This document shows positions 17,777 through 27,204 of a stretch of 64,000 bases of DNA, piece by piece. The translations under genes and the position numbers were made by a program. Positions within the stretch are counted from its first letter, which is position 1. Each line of letters begins with the position of its first letter. The DNA comes from Bacillus thermotolerans. Lineage in GTDB: Bacteria > Bacillota > Bacilli > Bacillales > Domibacillaceae. The stretch is from NCBI RefSeq assembly GCF_000812025.2, contig NZ_JWJE02000002.1:1-64000 (forward strand). Reading direction: 5' to 3'. Under the pieces are notes generated by a model. The model was given only the letters and a program-made list of their open reading frames with translations, was not told the DNA's origin and ran no database searches.

Positions 17777-20203
17777 TTACTCATCTGATGATGTCGTTGT
17801 CCAAACCTCTGTTACTTGACCATTTTCCTTCGCATCTATCACAAAGGACCCATTTGAATAGCGGTCACTTTGCTTTAAATAACTAAAATCAAACGATTCC
17901 ACAAGGCCTTTATCTGTTTGGAGAACAACCTCTTCACCTGGTTCGGTGAGATGCAGTTCTACGAGACGGTGAGAGTTCTTTTTCAATTCTCTTAGCATAA
18001 TGACTCCACGGCCTGCCCGGGAAGCCGGCTCGAATTCCGATGTGTTCATTTTCTTAACAGCCCCCCGATGAGTCACAATGAGCAGTTCGCGCTCCTTCTC
18101 TGCTTCCCATACGGCCGCACTTACGACTGTATCGCCATCCTTCAGGTTAATGCCTTTAACCCCCGCTGCACGCGGGCCGACGATGCTCGCTTCCTCTTCT
18201 GAAAAACGCAGACCATAACCAAAAGCTGTAGCGAGAAGTACATGCTGGCTTCCATCTGTTAAGTGTACAGCGGCCACTTCATCTTCGCCTTTTAATTTAA
18301 TAGCCGTTAAAGGCTTTGAATAACGCTGAACCTTATAAGAGGCTAGCTCTGTACGCTTCAGCATGCCATTTCTCGTAGCGAACAAGAAGTAAAGCGGCTC
18401 TTGGAAATCCTGAATATCGAAGGCGGCGATGATGGATTCATCTTTGCTAATAGCGACCAGGCTGGCTAAATGCTGGCCAAGATCCTTCCAGCGTATATCT
18501 GGCAGCTCATGAACAGGCATGTATAAATAATTCCCCTTGTTCGTAAATAGGAGAAGTACATCTGTCGTGTTCACTTCTTTTTTGTAAAGAAGACGGTCTG
18601 TTTCTTTCATAGCTAAATCCTTGCCATTCGAAGCCGAGTAAGAACGGAGGCTTGTCCGCTTAATGTATCCGTCTTTTGTTACGGTTACAATAACTTCTTC
18701 ATTTGGAATGAGCACTTCTAAATTTACCTTGATCTCTTCGATTTCGTCCTGAATGACAGTCCGTCTTTCATCAGTATACTTCTTCTTAATGTCTTTCAGT
18801 TCCTTCTTAATGACGCTGGCCAGTTTTTTCTCGCTTGCTAAAATCTCCTCGAGCTTCTTAATATCTGTCTCCAGCTGGTCAGCTTCTTTTTCTAGAGCTG
18901 CAATATCAGTATTAGTCAACCGATATAGCTGCAAGGTAACAATAGCCTCTGCCTGCGCCTCTGTAAAAGCGAAGGAATCAATTAAATTATGCTTCGCATC
19001 ACGTTTGTCCTTCGATGAACGGATCACTTCGATGACTTGGTCAAGGATGGACAATGCCTTAATTAAGCCTTCAACAATATGGTGACGTGCTCTCGCTTTG
19101 GCTAATTCATATTGCGAGCGTTTGGTCACTACTTCTTTTTGATGCCTTATGTACGCATCCAGCATCTGAATAAGCCCCATCTGCACCGGCCGTTGCTCGT
19201 GAATAGCCACCATATTGAAGTTATAGCTAATCTGAAGGTCGCTTGCTTTGTACAGATAATTTAAGATTCCTTCAGCGTCGCCATCCTTCTTTAATTCAAT
19301 GACGATACGAAGCCCTGTACGATCTGTTTCATCTCGTACTTCCGCAATGCCTTCTACTTTCCGGTCCACCCTGAATTCGTCCATTTTCTTTACCAGGCTG
19401 GCTTTATTGACATCGTATGGCAGCTCGGTAATAACGATTTGCTTTTTGCCGCCTCTAATTTCCTCGATCTCTGCCTTGCCGCGCACGATGATCTTGCCTT
19501 TTCCTGTTTCGTAGGCTTTCTCTATGCCTTCCTTGCCCTGAATAATACCGCCAGTTGGAAAATCAGGCCCCTTGATGACCGTCATTAAATCTGCCACTGT
19601 GCATTCAGGATGATCCATTCTCATCACTGTTGCATCAATCACTTCACCAAGCTGATGAGGCGGAATTTCTGTCGCGTATCCCGCAGAAATTCCTGTCGAC
19701 CCGTTCACTAACAAATTCGGGAAGCGGGCAGGGAGCACAATCGGCTCCTCTGAGGTATCATCAAAGTTTGGAATAAATTCAACTGTCCGCTTCTCAATAT
19801 CTTTTAACAGCTCGCTGGATATAGCGGACAGACGAGCTTCCGTATAACGCATAGCAGCGGGCGGGTCACCGTCAATGGAACCATTATTTCCATGCATTTC
19901 AATCAAAACCTGCCGGAGCTTCCAGTCCTGACTCATTCTCACCATCGCTTCGTAAACAGAGGAATCGCCATGCGGGTGATAGTTACCAATGACGTTTCCG
20001 ACTGTCTTGGCCGATTTCCGAAATGGTTTATCCTGTGTATTTCCTTCCGCATACATTGCATATAAAATCCGACGCTGTACCGGCTTTAGCCCATCTCGGG
20101 CATCAGGCAGTGCCCGTTCCTGAATAATATATTTACTGTACCGCCCAAACCGGTCACCAAGAACCTCCTCGAGCGGCAAATCTTGAAATATTTCCTTTTG
20201 CAT
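17777..20203 (-). CDS. parC: DNA topoisomerase IV subunit A
   Basis: The DNA-cutting subunit of topoisomerase IV, which unlinks daughter chromosomes. The 808-residue protein has the N-terminal breakage-reunion domain with catalytic Tyr120 ([10 protein letters not shown]), a long coiled coil near 430-490, and a C-terminal beta-pinwheel from about 495 with repeated R-G/R-A-G blades. It lacks the GyrA box QRRGGKG, which supports ParC over GyrA. The quinolone-resistance region reads [11 protein letters not shown], so the Ser81 and Glu85 positions equivalent to Ser80 and Glu84 of staphylococcal GrlA are wild type. It starts after GAGGAGG, three bases past the parE stop. Confidence 0.97.
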   Translation of the reverse strand: MQKEIFQDLPLEEVLGDRFGRYSKYIIQERALPDARDGLKPVQRRILYAMYAEGNTQDKPFRKSAKTVGNVIGNYHPHGDSSVYEAMVRMSQDWKLRQVLIEMHGNNGSIDGDPPAAMRYTEARLSAISSELLKDIEKRTVEFIPNFDDTSEEPIVLPARFPNLLVNGSTGISAGYATEIPPHQLGEVIDATVMRMDHPECTVADLMTVIKGPDFPTGGIIQGKEGIEKAYETGKGKIIVRGKAEIEEIRGGKKQIVITELPYDVNKASLVKKMDEFRVDRKVEGIAEVRDETDRTGLRIVIELKKDGDAEGILNYLYKASDLQISYNFNMVAIHEQRPVQMGLIQMLDAYIRHQKEVVTKRSQYELAKARARHHIVEGLIKALSILDQVIEVIRSSKDKRDAKHNLIDSFAFTEAQAEAIVTLQLYRLTNTDIAALEKEADQLETDIKKLEEILASEKKLASVIKKELKDIKKKYTDERRTVIQDEIEEIKVNLEVLIPNEEVIVTVTKDGYIKRTSLRSYSASNGKDLAMKETDRLLYKKEVNTTDVLLLFTNKGNYLYMPVHELPDIRWKDLGQHLASLVAISKDESIIAAFDIQDFQEPLYFLFATRNGMLKRTELASYKVQRYSKPLTAIKLKGEDEVAAVHLTDGSQHVLLATAFGYGLRFSEEEASIVGPRAAGVKGINLKDGDTVVSAAVWEAEKERELLIVTHRGAVKKMNTSEFEPASRAGRGVIMLRELKKNSHRLVELHLTEPGEEVVLQTDKGLVESFDFSYLKQSDRYSNGSFVIDAKENGQVTEVWTTTSSDE

Positions 20204-20206
20204 CCG

Positions 20207-22177
20207 TTAAACCTCCTCGCCAGCTGAAAGATTCTCATTTTCTAGGATGTTCCCGTCTTCTTCCAGCCCGAACGCTACATTCGATTCAATCCACTTCCGG
20301 CGCGGCTCCACCTTATCACCCATTAAGGTAGTCACGCGGCGTTCCGCCCGGGCCGCATCGTCAATTCGCACACGAATGAGCGTTCTCGTTTCAGGATTCA
20401 TCGTTGTTTCCCATAATTGGTCAGCATTCATTTCACCAAGCCCCTTGTAGCGCTGCAGCACACAGCCTTTGCCGACCTTTTTCATTGTTTCTGATAGTTC
20501 TTCATCTGTCCATGCATACTCTACCCGCGCCTTTTTTCCGGTGCCTTTGCTTACCTTGTATAAAGGCGGAAGCGCAATATATACCTTGCCGGCTTCGATC
20601 AGCGGTTTCATATAGCGGTAGAAGAAGGTGAGAAGCAGCACCTGAATATGCGCGCCATCGGTATCGGCATCTGTCATAATGACCACCTTATCGTAATTTG
20701 CCTCATCTACATTAAACTCATTGCCGACTCCTGCTCCGATTGCATGAATAATTGTATTGATTTCCTCATTTTTAAAAATATCAGCGAGCTTCGCTTTCTC
20801 CGTATTGATGACCTTTCCCCGAAGCGGAAGCACTGCCTGAAAGCGCCGGTCACGCCCCTGTTTGGCGGACCCTCCTGCTGAGTCTCCCTCTACTAAGTAC
20901 AGCTCATTTCTCTGCGGATTTCGTGACTGAGCAGGCGTCAGCTTTCCAGACAGTACACCTTCACCGCGCTTTCGCTTTTTGCCGTTGCGGGCATCCTCGC
21001 GCGCTTTTCTTGCAGCTTCCCGCGCTTGAGCTGCTTTAATCGCTTTCTTAATAAGCAAAGAACTGACTTCAGGGTTTTCCTCAAGGAGATAAGACAAATT
21101 CGAAGAAACGACGCTGTCTACTGCAGAACGAGCCTCACTTGTCCCGAGCTTCCCTTTCGTCTGTCCCTCAAACTGAAGCAGTTCTTCAGGGATACGCACT
21201 GAAACGATCGCCGTCAGCCCTTCGCGAAGATCAGCCCCTTCTAAATTTTTATCCTTTTCCTTAAGCAGCTGTACTTTGCGGGCATATTCGTTAAATACAC
21301 GGGTCATCGCTGTGCGGGCTCCTGCCTCATGTGTACCACCGTCCTTCGTGCGGACGTTGTTGACGAACGAAAGCATCGTTTCTGAATAGCCATCGTTGAA
21401 TTGGAAAGCAAATTCAACCTCGATGCCGCTCTGCTCACCTGAGAAGGAGGCAACCGGATGAAGAGTATCTTTTTCTTCATTCAAGTAAGCAACGAATTCC
21501 TCAATGCCGCTTTCATAATGGAAGACTTCCTCCTCTTGGTTGCGTTCGTCAGTCAATGTAATTTTAAAGCCCTTTAATAAGAAGGCTGACTCTCTTAACC
21601 GTTCGCTAAGCGTCTCAAAGTTATAATTAATCGTGCTGAAAATAGACTCATCCGGCTTGAAGTGAATCGTTGTTCCCGTCTTCTTGGTCGTGCCGATTTT
21701 TTCAAGTGTCGTCACTGGCCGGCCGCCGTTTTCAAATCTCTGTTCATAAATGAAACCGTCACGATGTATTGTAACCGTCAGCCATTCGGATAGAGCATTA
21801 ACAACGGAAGCCCCGACACCATGCAGTCCCCCGCTCGTCTTGTAGCCTCCCTGGCCAAACTTCCCTCCGGCATGAAGAACCGTTAAGATCACTTCAGGCG
21901 TAGGCTTGCCCATGCTGTGCATTCCGACAGGCATTCCGCGTCCAAAATCCTGCACGCTGACGGATTGATCCTTATGAATAATGACTTTAATTTCCTTGCC
22001 ATATCCGGCAAGTGCTTCGTCTACTGAGTTGTCTACAATTTCATAGACTAAATGATGCAGCCCTCTCGCATCAGTAGAGCCAATATACATACCTGGCCGC
22101 TTTCTTACGGCTTCAAGTCCTTCGAGAACTTGAATCGCTTCATCATTATAGTCAAAAATTGCCTCTTTTTTCGTCAC
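20207..22177 (-). CDS. parE: DNA topoisomerase IV subunit B
   Basis: The ATPase subunit of topoisomerase IV. The 656-residue protein shows the GHKL ATPase site (VDNSVDEALAG, DFGRGMPVG, GGLHGVGASVVNALS in the first 125 residues), a transducer domain, and the TOPRIM metal site (VEGDSAGGSAKQGRDR near 425, DADTDGAHI near 505). The start is GTG at 22175-22177, preceded by AAAGGGGAA; a frame extension 27 codons upstream has no ribosome site and no homology. It is the promoter-proximal gene of parE-parC. Confidence 0.97.
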   Translation of the reverse strand: MTKKEAIFDYNDEAIQVLEGLEAVRKRPGMYIGSTDARGLHHLVYEIVDNSVDEALAGYGKEIKVIIHKDQSVSVQDFGRGMPVGMHSMGKPTPEVILTVLHAGGKFGQGGYKTSGGLHGVGASVVNALSEWLTVTIHRDGFIYEQRFENGGRPVTTLEKIGTTKKTGTTIHFKPDESIFSTINYNFETLSERLRESAFLLKGFKITLTDERNQEEEVFHYESGIEEFVAYLNEEKDTLHPVASFSGEQSGIEVEFAFQFNDGYSETMLSFVNNVRTKDGGTHEAGARTAMTRVFNEYARKVQLLKEKDKNLEGADLREGLTAIVSVRIPEELLQFEGQTKGKLGTSEARSAVDSVVSSNLSYLLEENPEVSSLLIKKAIKAAQAREAARKAREDARNGKKRKRGEGVLSGKLTPAQSRNPQRNELYLVEGDSAGGSAKQGRDRRFQAVLPLRGKVINTEKAKLADIFKNEEINTIIHAIGAGVGNEFNVDEANYDKVVIMTDADTDGAHIQVLLLTFFYRYMKPLIEAGKVYIALPPLYKVSKGTGKKARVEYAWTDEELSETMKKVGKGCVLQRYKGLGEMNADQLWETTMNPETRTLIRVRIDDAARAERRVTTLMGDKVEPRRKWIESNVAFGLEEDGNILENENLSAGEEV

Positions 22178-22583
22178 ACAAATTCCCCTTTCAGCTTTTC
22201 CAAAAAACAAACAAGTGTTCGCAAATATAATTATACCATAAAAATCGCATGTCTTCACAGTTATACTTAAACGTGCCCAGCCGTTTATGCTTTGGCTTCA
22301 TTGTAATAGATGTACTTGCGGCAAGCAAAAACAAGCGGTAAAAGCAGCCGCTTGTTTTTGCGCTTATTCGCTCTGCAGCTTACGCTTTTCCTTCATTCAC
22401 CATGTTTGACACACCATGGCGATGGAATCTTTATTATACATGTCTTTAAATAAAAATTAAAAATAACTTTTTTTCTGTGTGCTCTTCCGGCTCTTGTATC
22501 GTGACAAATCTGCCTCTTTTACGACAAAATTTCTCCTCTTTGCTATAATCATTATATGAATGAGAGAAAAAGGAATGACATAT
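22178..22583. other. divergent intergenic region of parE and the patatin-like gene
   Basis: No gene was found in these 406 bases. The parE side has an extended -10 element, TGG before TATAAT at 22235-22230 on the minus strand. A perfect 14-bp hairpin lies at 22325-22361 and is reported separately. The remainder is AT-rich. Confidence 0.6.
22325..22361. terminator. orphan hairpin with terminator-like shape
   Basis: GCAAAAACAAGCGG pairs perfectly with CCGCTTGTTTTTGC around nine bases. The arms themselves contain T and A runs. It sits between two genes that diverge, where no annotated transcript should end. Confidence 0.5.
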
Positions 22584-23438
22584 ATGTTAGATACCGGACT
22601 TATATTAGAAGGCGGCGGTATGCGCGGCTTATACACAGCTGGCGTATTGGAATCCTTCATGGAACAGGACCTTTATTTTCCTTATGTAATTGGTGTTTCT
22701 GCCGGCGCCTGCATGGCTGCTTCCTACCTTTCCCGCCAGCCTGGAAGGAATAAAGAAGTGAATATTGGTTTCGCGGGGGATAAACGCTACCTTTCATTTC
22801 GAAACTTTATAACAAAAAGAGAGCTTTTTGGAATGGACTTCCTCTTCGAAGAAATTCCGGAGCGGTACGTCCCTTTCGATTATGAGACGTACAAAAACAG
22901 TCCCGAAAAATTTGTTATAGCAGCAACCGACTGCACAACAGGGGAAGCGGTGTACTTTGAGAAAGACCAGCACGCTGATCATCTGACGACGCTCCTGCGC
23001 GCGTCCAGCTCCCTGCCTTTCATCGCTCCGAGCGTAGCTTACGATAACCGTCTGCTGCTCGACGGCGGCATCGTTGATCCTATCCCTGTTAAAAAAGCTC
23101 AAAATGACGGGTACAAAAAGAATATAATCGTTCTCACCAAGCCGCCCGGCTACAGAAAGCAGCCGCCTGGCAGAATGTCGTCTTTCATAAAATCGAAAAA
23201 ATACCCTGTCATTAACAAGCTGTTAGCTACCCGTTACAAGCTGTATAACGATACGTTAGACTATATTTATTCAGAGGAAGAGAAAGGAAACGTGTTTATT
23301 ATTCAGCCAAGTCTGGCTATGCCGGTCGGCAGGGTAGAGAAAAACAAAGAAAAGCTGGAACGTTTATATGAGCTTGGCCGTCAGGATGCCCAGAGCCAAA
23401 TGGAAAAGCTTCAAAGGTTTTTAAGCAAAACTATTTAA
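22584..23438 (+). CDS. patatin-like phospholipase family protein
   Basis: A 284-residue serine lipase of the patatin/RssA/YjjU group. It has the oxyanion loop EGGGMRG at residue 8-14, nucleophile elbow GVSAG near residue 38 and the dyad Asp in LLDGGIVDPIP near 160. It probably hydrolyses phospholipids or fatty acyl esters in the cytoplasm or at the inner membrane face. The ATG at 22584 lies nine bases after AAAAAGGA; earlier in-frame ATGs at 22560 and 22575 are too close to or before that site. It stands alone, divergent from parE. Confidence 0.85.
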   Translation: MLDTGLILEGGGMRGLYTAGVLESFMEQDLYFPYVIGVSAGACMAASYLSRQPGRNKEVNIGFAGDKRYLSFRNFITKRELFGMDFLFEEIPERYVPFDYETYKNSPEKFVIAATDCTTGEAVYFEKDQHADHLTTLLRASSSLPFIAPSVAYDNRLLLDGGIVDPIPVKKAQNDGYKKNIIVLTKPPGYRKQPPGRMSSFIKSKKYPVINKLLATRYKLYNDTLDYIYSEEEKGNVFIIQPSLAMPVGRVEKNKEKLERLYELGRQDAQSQMEKLQRFLSKTI

Positions 23439-23551
23439 CTCGTTGGCTCCATGATACTTTCTCAGTCCTCGCCTGCCTGGATGACTCTCTCACTTTCTAA
23501 AGAATATTTCCACCTGCTTTGCACATCATAGGCTTATCGGAGGTGACGAAA

Positions 23552-23695
23552 GTGGATAAGAAGCCAAAAGAGGGCATGCATGTTCAACATGGCGAGACAT
23601 CTCAAGATGATGTCCTTAATAAAGTAAACGCTACCTTTGACCAAATGGTTCGGGACGTAAAAGAACTAGTCAGCGATAGACCGAAAACAGAGTAG
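23552..23695 (+). CDS. small hypothetical protein, 47 residues
   Basis: A GTG start at 23552 follows GGAGGTGACGAA, an excellent ribosome site, and opens a 47-residue hydrophilic protein (begins VDKKPKEGMHVQHGE, ends VSDRPKTE). Helical charged composition and lack of cysteine or membrane segments are all that can be seen. The ribosome site and codon pattern are the main support. Not recognised as a known family. Confidence 0.6.
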   Translation: MDKKPKEGMHVQHGETSQDDVLNKVNATFDQMVRDVKELVSDRPKTE

Positions 23696-23873
23696 ACCAT
23701 TTTCAGCTCATACAGAAGCGTTTTATGCCAAAAGGAACATAAGCTTTTTCAGGCTCGTTGACATACTTGCCGAGAAAGGAAAGCAGGTATCGACCAACAG
23801 CCTGCTTCTTCTTACCATATAACTTGTGCGTGCAGGCTATTTCGTCAAGATGAGTCTGCCGCCACTAAAATTT

Positions 23874-23912
23874 ATTACTGTTTATTTGTCTTTCCGCTAA
23901 ATAAACAGTAAT
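23874..23912. promoter_or_regulatory. perfect 14-bp inverted repeat before a small gene
   Basis: ATTACTGTTTATTT and AAATAAACAGTAAT flank an 11-base loop. The repeat ends 28 bases before the AGGAGG of the 53-residue gene and no T tract follows on either strand, so an operator is more likely than a terminator. Confidence 0.4.
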
Positions 23913-23952
23913 ATAGTCTTAGTTATATAGTTATCTTCTAGGAGGATTTTTC

Positions 23953-24114
23953 ATGATCCACGAGTCCGAATTAACCATCTTCATCAAAGAGCTGGGCAAA
24001 CTAATCGATGAATACTATAAATGCTCTGAAGAACGAATCAAACAGGAGATCCATCAAGACATCCAGCTCCTCTCCTCGGTCATTTACAGTGAAAATTCAG
24101 ACCCCCATGTATAG
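23953..24114 (+). CDS. small hypothetical protein, 53 residues
   Basis: An ATG at 23953, eight bases after TAGGAGG, opens a 53-residue acidic helical protein (begins MIHESELTIFIKELGKL). The regular hydrophobic spacing suggests one or two amphipathic helices. A hairpin that may terminate it lies at 24138. Not recognised as a known family. Conservation in related genomes would settle whether it is real. Confidence 0.65.
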   Translation: MIHESELTIFIKELGKLIDEYYKCSEERIKQEIHQDIQLLSSVIYSENSDPHV

Positions 24115-24137
24115 AATAAAAAGCTTTATGAATCAAT

Positions 24138-24167
24138 AAAGAGCTGCTTATTGAAAAGCAGCTCTTT
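24138..24167. terminator. bidirectional terminator between the 53-residue gene and yneT
   Basis: AAAGAGCTGCTT and AAGCAGCTCTTT form a perfect 12-bp stem with a 6-base loop between two convergent genes. The arms end in T residues on both strands. Confidence 0.7.
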
Positions 24168-24206
24168 CATTCGCCTTCTTTAATTGTTTTAGATCAAGAA
24201 GAGCCT

Positions 24207-24617
24207 CTACTTAGTTAAAGCGTGTTCTACTTTGATACACCGGTCCATGATGACGGTTTTACCTTTTTCTTTTAAAAAGTGATAGGTATTTTCATCGACG
24301 ACGCCAAGCTGTCCCCAAAAGATATCACAGTCCATCTCTGCAAATTCCTTGCCAATCTCAGGCAGGTACTCGGGACGGCGAAATACGTTCACAATGTCTA
24401 CCGGTTCTGCAATATCTGATAAGGAATCAACTGCTTTTTCACCGAGTGCCTCATCAATCACCGGATTCACAGGGATAATCTTGTAGCCTGCGCGCTGCAT
24501 CGCCTCTGAAACCATGTAGCTGGTGCGGTTCGGATTGTCGCTTAAACCGACAACAGCAATTGTTTTTGCTTCCTTTAATATACGGCCGAGCTCTTCTCTC
24601 GACGGGTTTTCAATCAT
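24207..24617 (-). CDS. yneT: CoA-binding protein (YneT-like)
   Basis: A 136-residue single-domain protein with the Rossmann CoA-binding fold of succinyl-CoA synthetase alpha: IAVVGLSDNPNRTSY at about 22-36, IIPVNPVIDE near 50, VDIVNVFRRPEYLPEI near 75 and FWGQLG near 100. It has no catalytic domain, and the cellular role of these proteins is not established. The ATG follows GAGGGGGAAG by about seven bases; an ATG nine codons upstream is poorer. Length and location near parE-parC match B. subtilis YneT. Confidence 0.82.
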   Translation of the reverse strand: MIENPSREELGRILKEAKTIAVVGLSDNPNRTSYMVSEAMQRAGYKIIPVNPVIDEALGEKAVDSLSDIAEPVDIVNVFRRPEYLPEIGKEFAEMDCDIFWGQLGVVDENTYHFLKEKGKTVIMDRCIKVEHALTK

Positions 24618-24742
24618 TCTTACTTCCCCCTCTCTTCTATCCATGGCTTTTCTTATATTTTGTGTATTCTTTTCTATTCGTTCATTATTTCACTATTTCC
24701 TTCTTTCAATCCTCTGAAACACTTATTCCTCTCCGTATCCGG

Positions 24743-26038
24743 CTAGTGCTCCAGCTTCTGCCGGTTCTTTACATTTAGAAACTGTTCTACAGCCATAGCG
24801 ACAAAAGTACCGAGAACAAGTCCGTTATTTAGCACAGAAGCCACGGCGGGAGGAGTCCCTGTAAAAGCAGCTGCCGGTATAAACATTACCCCGACCCCCG
24901 ATAAAAGAGCGATACCTACCACGAAACGGAAGCGGGATTGCTCTTTCTCCTTATCCATTTCTGCAAATGCAAAGCCTACCATGCGCGCAAAAATCACAAA
25001 AGTGACGGCGTAGCCGACAGGAGCCGGCAAGGAAGCAAAGATGTTCATAATCGGCGGACAAATACTCATCGCTGTAATCAGCAAGGATCCTCCGATAAAT
25101 GGACGAATAGAAGCATTTCCTGTTTGTGCAATAAACCCAGCCGCCCCTGAAATCGGCACCGAACCAATGGCTGAGAAGCTCCCGCCAAGAAGCTGGTTAA
25201 TACCAGCTGCAAAGCCGGCATGACGGTAGCTTCCCCTCCTCTCCTCTTTGCTCACCTGGTAAACCGCTTCCTCCATCACCCGAATGGAAGCAATCATATT
25301 GGCCGTTAATAAAAGCGTAATAAAAAAAGCGGTGATAATCGTACCGGAATCAAATAAAGGCGGCCCAAAAACAAATAGCTCGGGCAGCTGAATAATCGTT
25401 CCTCCCGACAAGGCTGCTTCGGGTGCCTTTCCTATCAGAAGAAACAGCAGCCAGCCGAAGAGCAAGGAAAGAATAACTGAATACTGCTGGATCCATGCCG
25501 CACGATGGGTGGAAAAATAAAAAGCAGTTATAAGCGTCACTACACTCCCCCCCATCACAATAGGATCAATGGTTCCTGCCTCATTTGGCAGCCCGAACAT
25601 CCCCTGCAGGAAAGAGCCGCTTAGCTGCAGAATTAGCAGCAGCAAATAAACAAATGTGACTGTTGGAGTAAACAGCTTAGCCATCTTTTCTACTAACCCG
25701 GCAGCAGCCAGCATGATAAAGAGCACTCCGGACACGATCATGCCCCCTTCTAAGCTTTGAAGGGCTTGCTCTTCTGAAGCATACACCGTTCCCGCAAAGC
25801 CGGCATAAATGGCGAATACTCCCCACCAAAGACCAGCAGGACCTTCGTTAATAGGAAGCCGGTGGCCGATGAATGCCTGCACAATACCGGACACTCCCAG
25901 TACAAAAATGGTGCGCTGGACAAATTCAGCCGTGTCGGCAGCTGACAAATGAAACAAGCCAGCGATCGCAATGGGAGCCACAATCGAACTGGCCAGCATA
26001 AATAACATCCATTGAATAGAGTTAAAAAATACTTTCAT
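24743..26038 (-). CDS. NCS2-family purine or xanthine permease
   Basis: A 431-residue membrane protein with about 12-14 hydrophobic helices of the nucleobase:cation symporter 2 family. Visible marks are QWMLFMLASSIVAPIAI at the N terminus, FGLPNEAGTIDPIVMGG near residue 145 and the GSFSAIGSVPISGAAGFIA segment near 290, which corresponds to the substrate-contacting region of UraA-type transporters. It resembles the uncharacterised YwdJ group more than PyrP or PbuX, so the substrate is uncertain. It lies between yneT and plsY, genes that are close together in B. subtilis. Confidence 0.78.
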   Translation of the reverse strand: MKVFFNSIQWMLFMLASSIVAPIAIAGLFHLSAADTAEFVQRTIFVLGVSGIVQAFIGHRLPINEGPAGLWWGVFAIYAGFAGTVYASEEQALQSLEGGMIVSGVLFIMLAAAGLVEKMAKLFTPTVTFVYLLLLILQLSGSFLQGMFGLPNEAGTIDPIVMGGSVVTLITAFYFSTHRAAWIQQYSVILSLLFGWLLFLLIGKAPEAALSGGTIIQLPELFVFGPPLFDSGTIITAFFITLLLTANMIASIRVMEEAVYQVSKEERRGSYRHAGFAAGINQLLGGSFSAIGSVPISGAAGFIAQTGNASIRPFIGGSLLITAMSICPPIMNIFASLPAPVGYAVTFVIFARMVGFAFAEMDKEKEQSRFRFVVGIALLSGVGVMFIPAAAFTGTPPAVASVLNNGLVLGTFVAMAVEQFLNVKNRQKLEH

Positions 26039-26271
26039 CCTTTCACCCGTTTCTAATTATCGTTCCTTTATCTTTATGCATTCGCTTCTTTTTTATAAGA
26101 GCAACGGAAAATTCTCCTTTTCTTCCAGAAGCCATGTTAAAATAAATTGAACCTTCCACTGTCCTGCTTCCTTTCTAAAACCATCATCCAGGCAGCGGCT
26201 TGGAATGGCTGCTTTTCGCATAACCCTTCTACCTGAACATACATATATGAAAAGAGGAATAAAGGAGTAAA

Positions 26272-26856
26272 ATGATGACAATTGCACTTATCTTATTAGC
26301 AGCTTACTTACTTGGATCAATTCCTTCTGGTTTAATTATCGGCAAAGTATTCTTTGGCATTGATATTCGAGAGCACGGCAGCGGCAACCTTGGGGCTACG
26401 AATTCCTTTCGCACACTCGGTGTCAAAGCGGGACTTGTTGTGACCATTGCTGACATTTTAAAGGGCACAGCAGCCACTCTGCTGCCTATCTGGCTAGGAG
26501 CCGAGCTCCATCCCCTTATCGCAGGAATAGCAGCTGTCATAGGCCATATGTTCCCTGTCTTTGCCGGATTCCGTGGCGGAAAGGCAGTAGCTACATCCGG
26601 CGGCATATTGCTCGCTGTTCAGCCAATTATGTTTGTCGTTTTGGTGCTTACTTTTTTTGTTTCGCTTTATTTATCCAAATATGTTTCTTTATCATCCATG
26701 ATAGTAGCGGCTGTGGCCGTTATGTATTCTGTGGCGATCGGCAGTGTGCCGTTAATCATTGTCGTATCTATCTTAGCTTTCTTCGTCTTTTACCGGCACC
26801 GGGCCAATATCGCCCGCATCCGAAATAAGACAGAGCCGAAAATCAAGTGGATGTAA
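26272..26856 (+). CDS. plsY: acyl-phosphate glycerol-3-phosphate acyltransferase PlsY
   Basis: Transfers the acyl group from acyl phosphate to glycerol 3-phosphate, the first step of membrane phospholipid synthesis. The 194-residue protein has five or six helices and the three PlsY motifs: GSIPSG near residue 15, [10 protein letters not shown] near 36, [12 protein letters not shown] near 102, and the HRANIARI end. Two adjacent ATG codons follow AAAGGAG; the second (26275) is equally possible. Confidence 0.95.
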   Translation: MMTIALILLAAYLLGSIPSGLIIGKVFFGIDIREHGSGNLGATNSFRTLGVKAGLVVTIADILKGTAATLLPIWLGAELHPLIAGIAAVIGHMFPVFAGFRGGKAVATSGGILLAVQPIMFVVLVLTFFVSLYLSKYVSLSSMIVAAVAVMYSVAIGSVPLIIVVSILAFFVFYRHRANIARIRNKTEPKIKWM

Positions 26857-26886
26857 GCAGTTGTATTTCTGCTTACATTCACTTTT
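26851..26886 (+). terminator. intrinsic terminator after plsY
   Basis: ATGTAAGCAG pairs with CTGCTTACAT (8-base loop), followed by TCAC and six T residues. The stem begins inside the last plsY codons. Confidence 0.75.
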
Positions 26887-26889
26887 TTC

Positions 26890-27192
26890 TTACAAACGAA
26901 AACGCTCAATGTGATCATAAAGACCTTCCTTTTGCAGAATCTCCTTTTGCCGGTCACCTAAGAGGTCAAAATGGGAATACCCGCCGGCTCTATAATCGAT
27001 CCATTCCTTCTTCAAGCCGTATTTTCTTCCCCAATTTGCAAGTTTCGTTAAATCCTTGCATCCGACCTTCGTGACTGTACGACAGTGCGGAAACCGCTCA
27101 TCCATCCAATAATGAGTTAGAAAGGCAACTTCTCCTGCATCAATTTGCCGCTTCCACTTTTCTATTTCTGCCCGCTTAATTCCAAAAGCCAT
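26890..27192 (-). CDS. yneQ: YneQ-like conserved hypothetical protein
   Basis: A 100-residue soluble basic protein (MAFGIKRAEIEKWK start; FLTHYWMDERFPHCRTVTKVGC core; ends in LLGDRQKEILQKEGL). Its start, length and place beside the yneP and plsY homologues fit B. subtilis YneQ as remembered; no function is known. The conserved HYW-D-RFP-C and KVGC positions could form a metal or catalytic site, but that is speculation. It starts 12 bases after yneP. Confidence 0.78.
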   Translation of the reverse strand: MAFGIKRAEIEKWKRQIDAGEVAFLTHYWMDERFPHCRTVTKVGCKDLTKLANWGRKYGLKKEWIDYRAGGYSHFDLLGDRQKEILQKEGLYDHIERFRL

Positions 27193-27204
27193 GGTATCGC
27201 CCTC

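Noticed and set aside
17777-22177. DNA gyrase gyrB-gyrA
   Set aside because: The GyrA box is absent, the subunits have ParE/ParC lengths, and neither dnaN/recF nor rRNA genes are adjacent.
23874-23912. Mobile-element terminal repeats (MITE)
   Set aside because: The arms are separated by only 11 bases and no flanking target-site duplication is visible, so a local operator or hairpin is simpler.
24743-26038. Uracil permease PyrP
   Set aside because: The family is NCS2, but there is no pyrimidine gene context and the N-terminal region fits the YwdJ-type group better.
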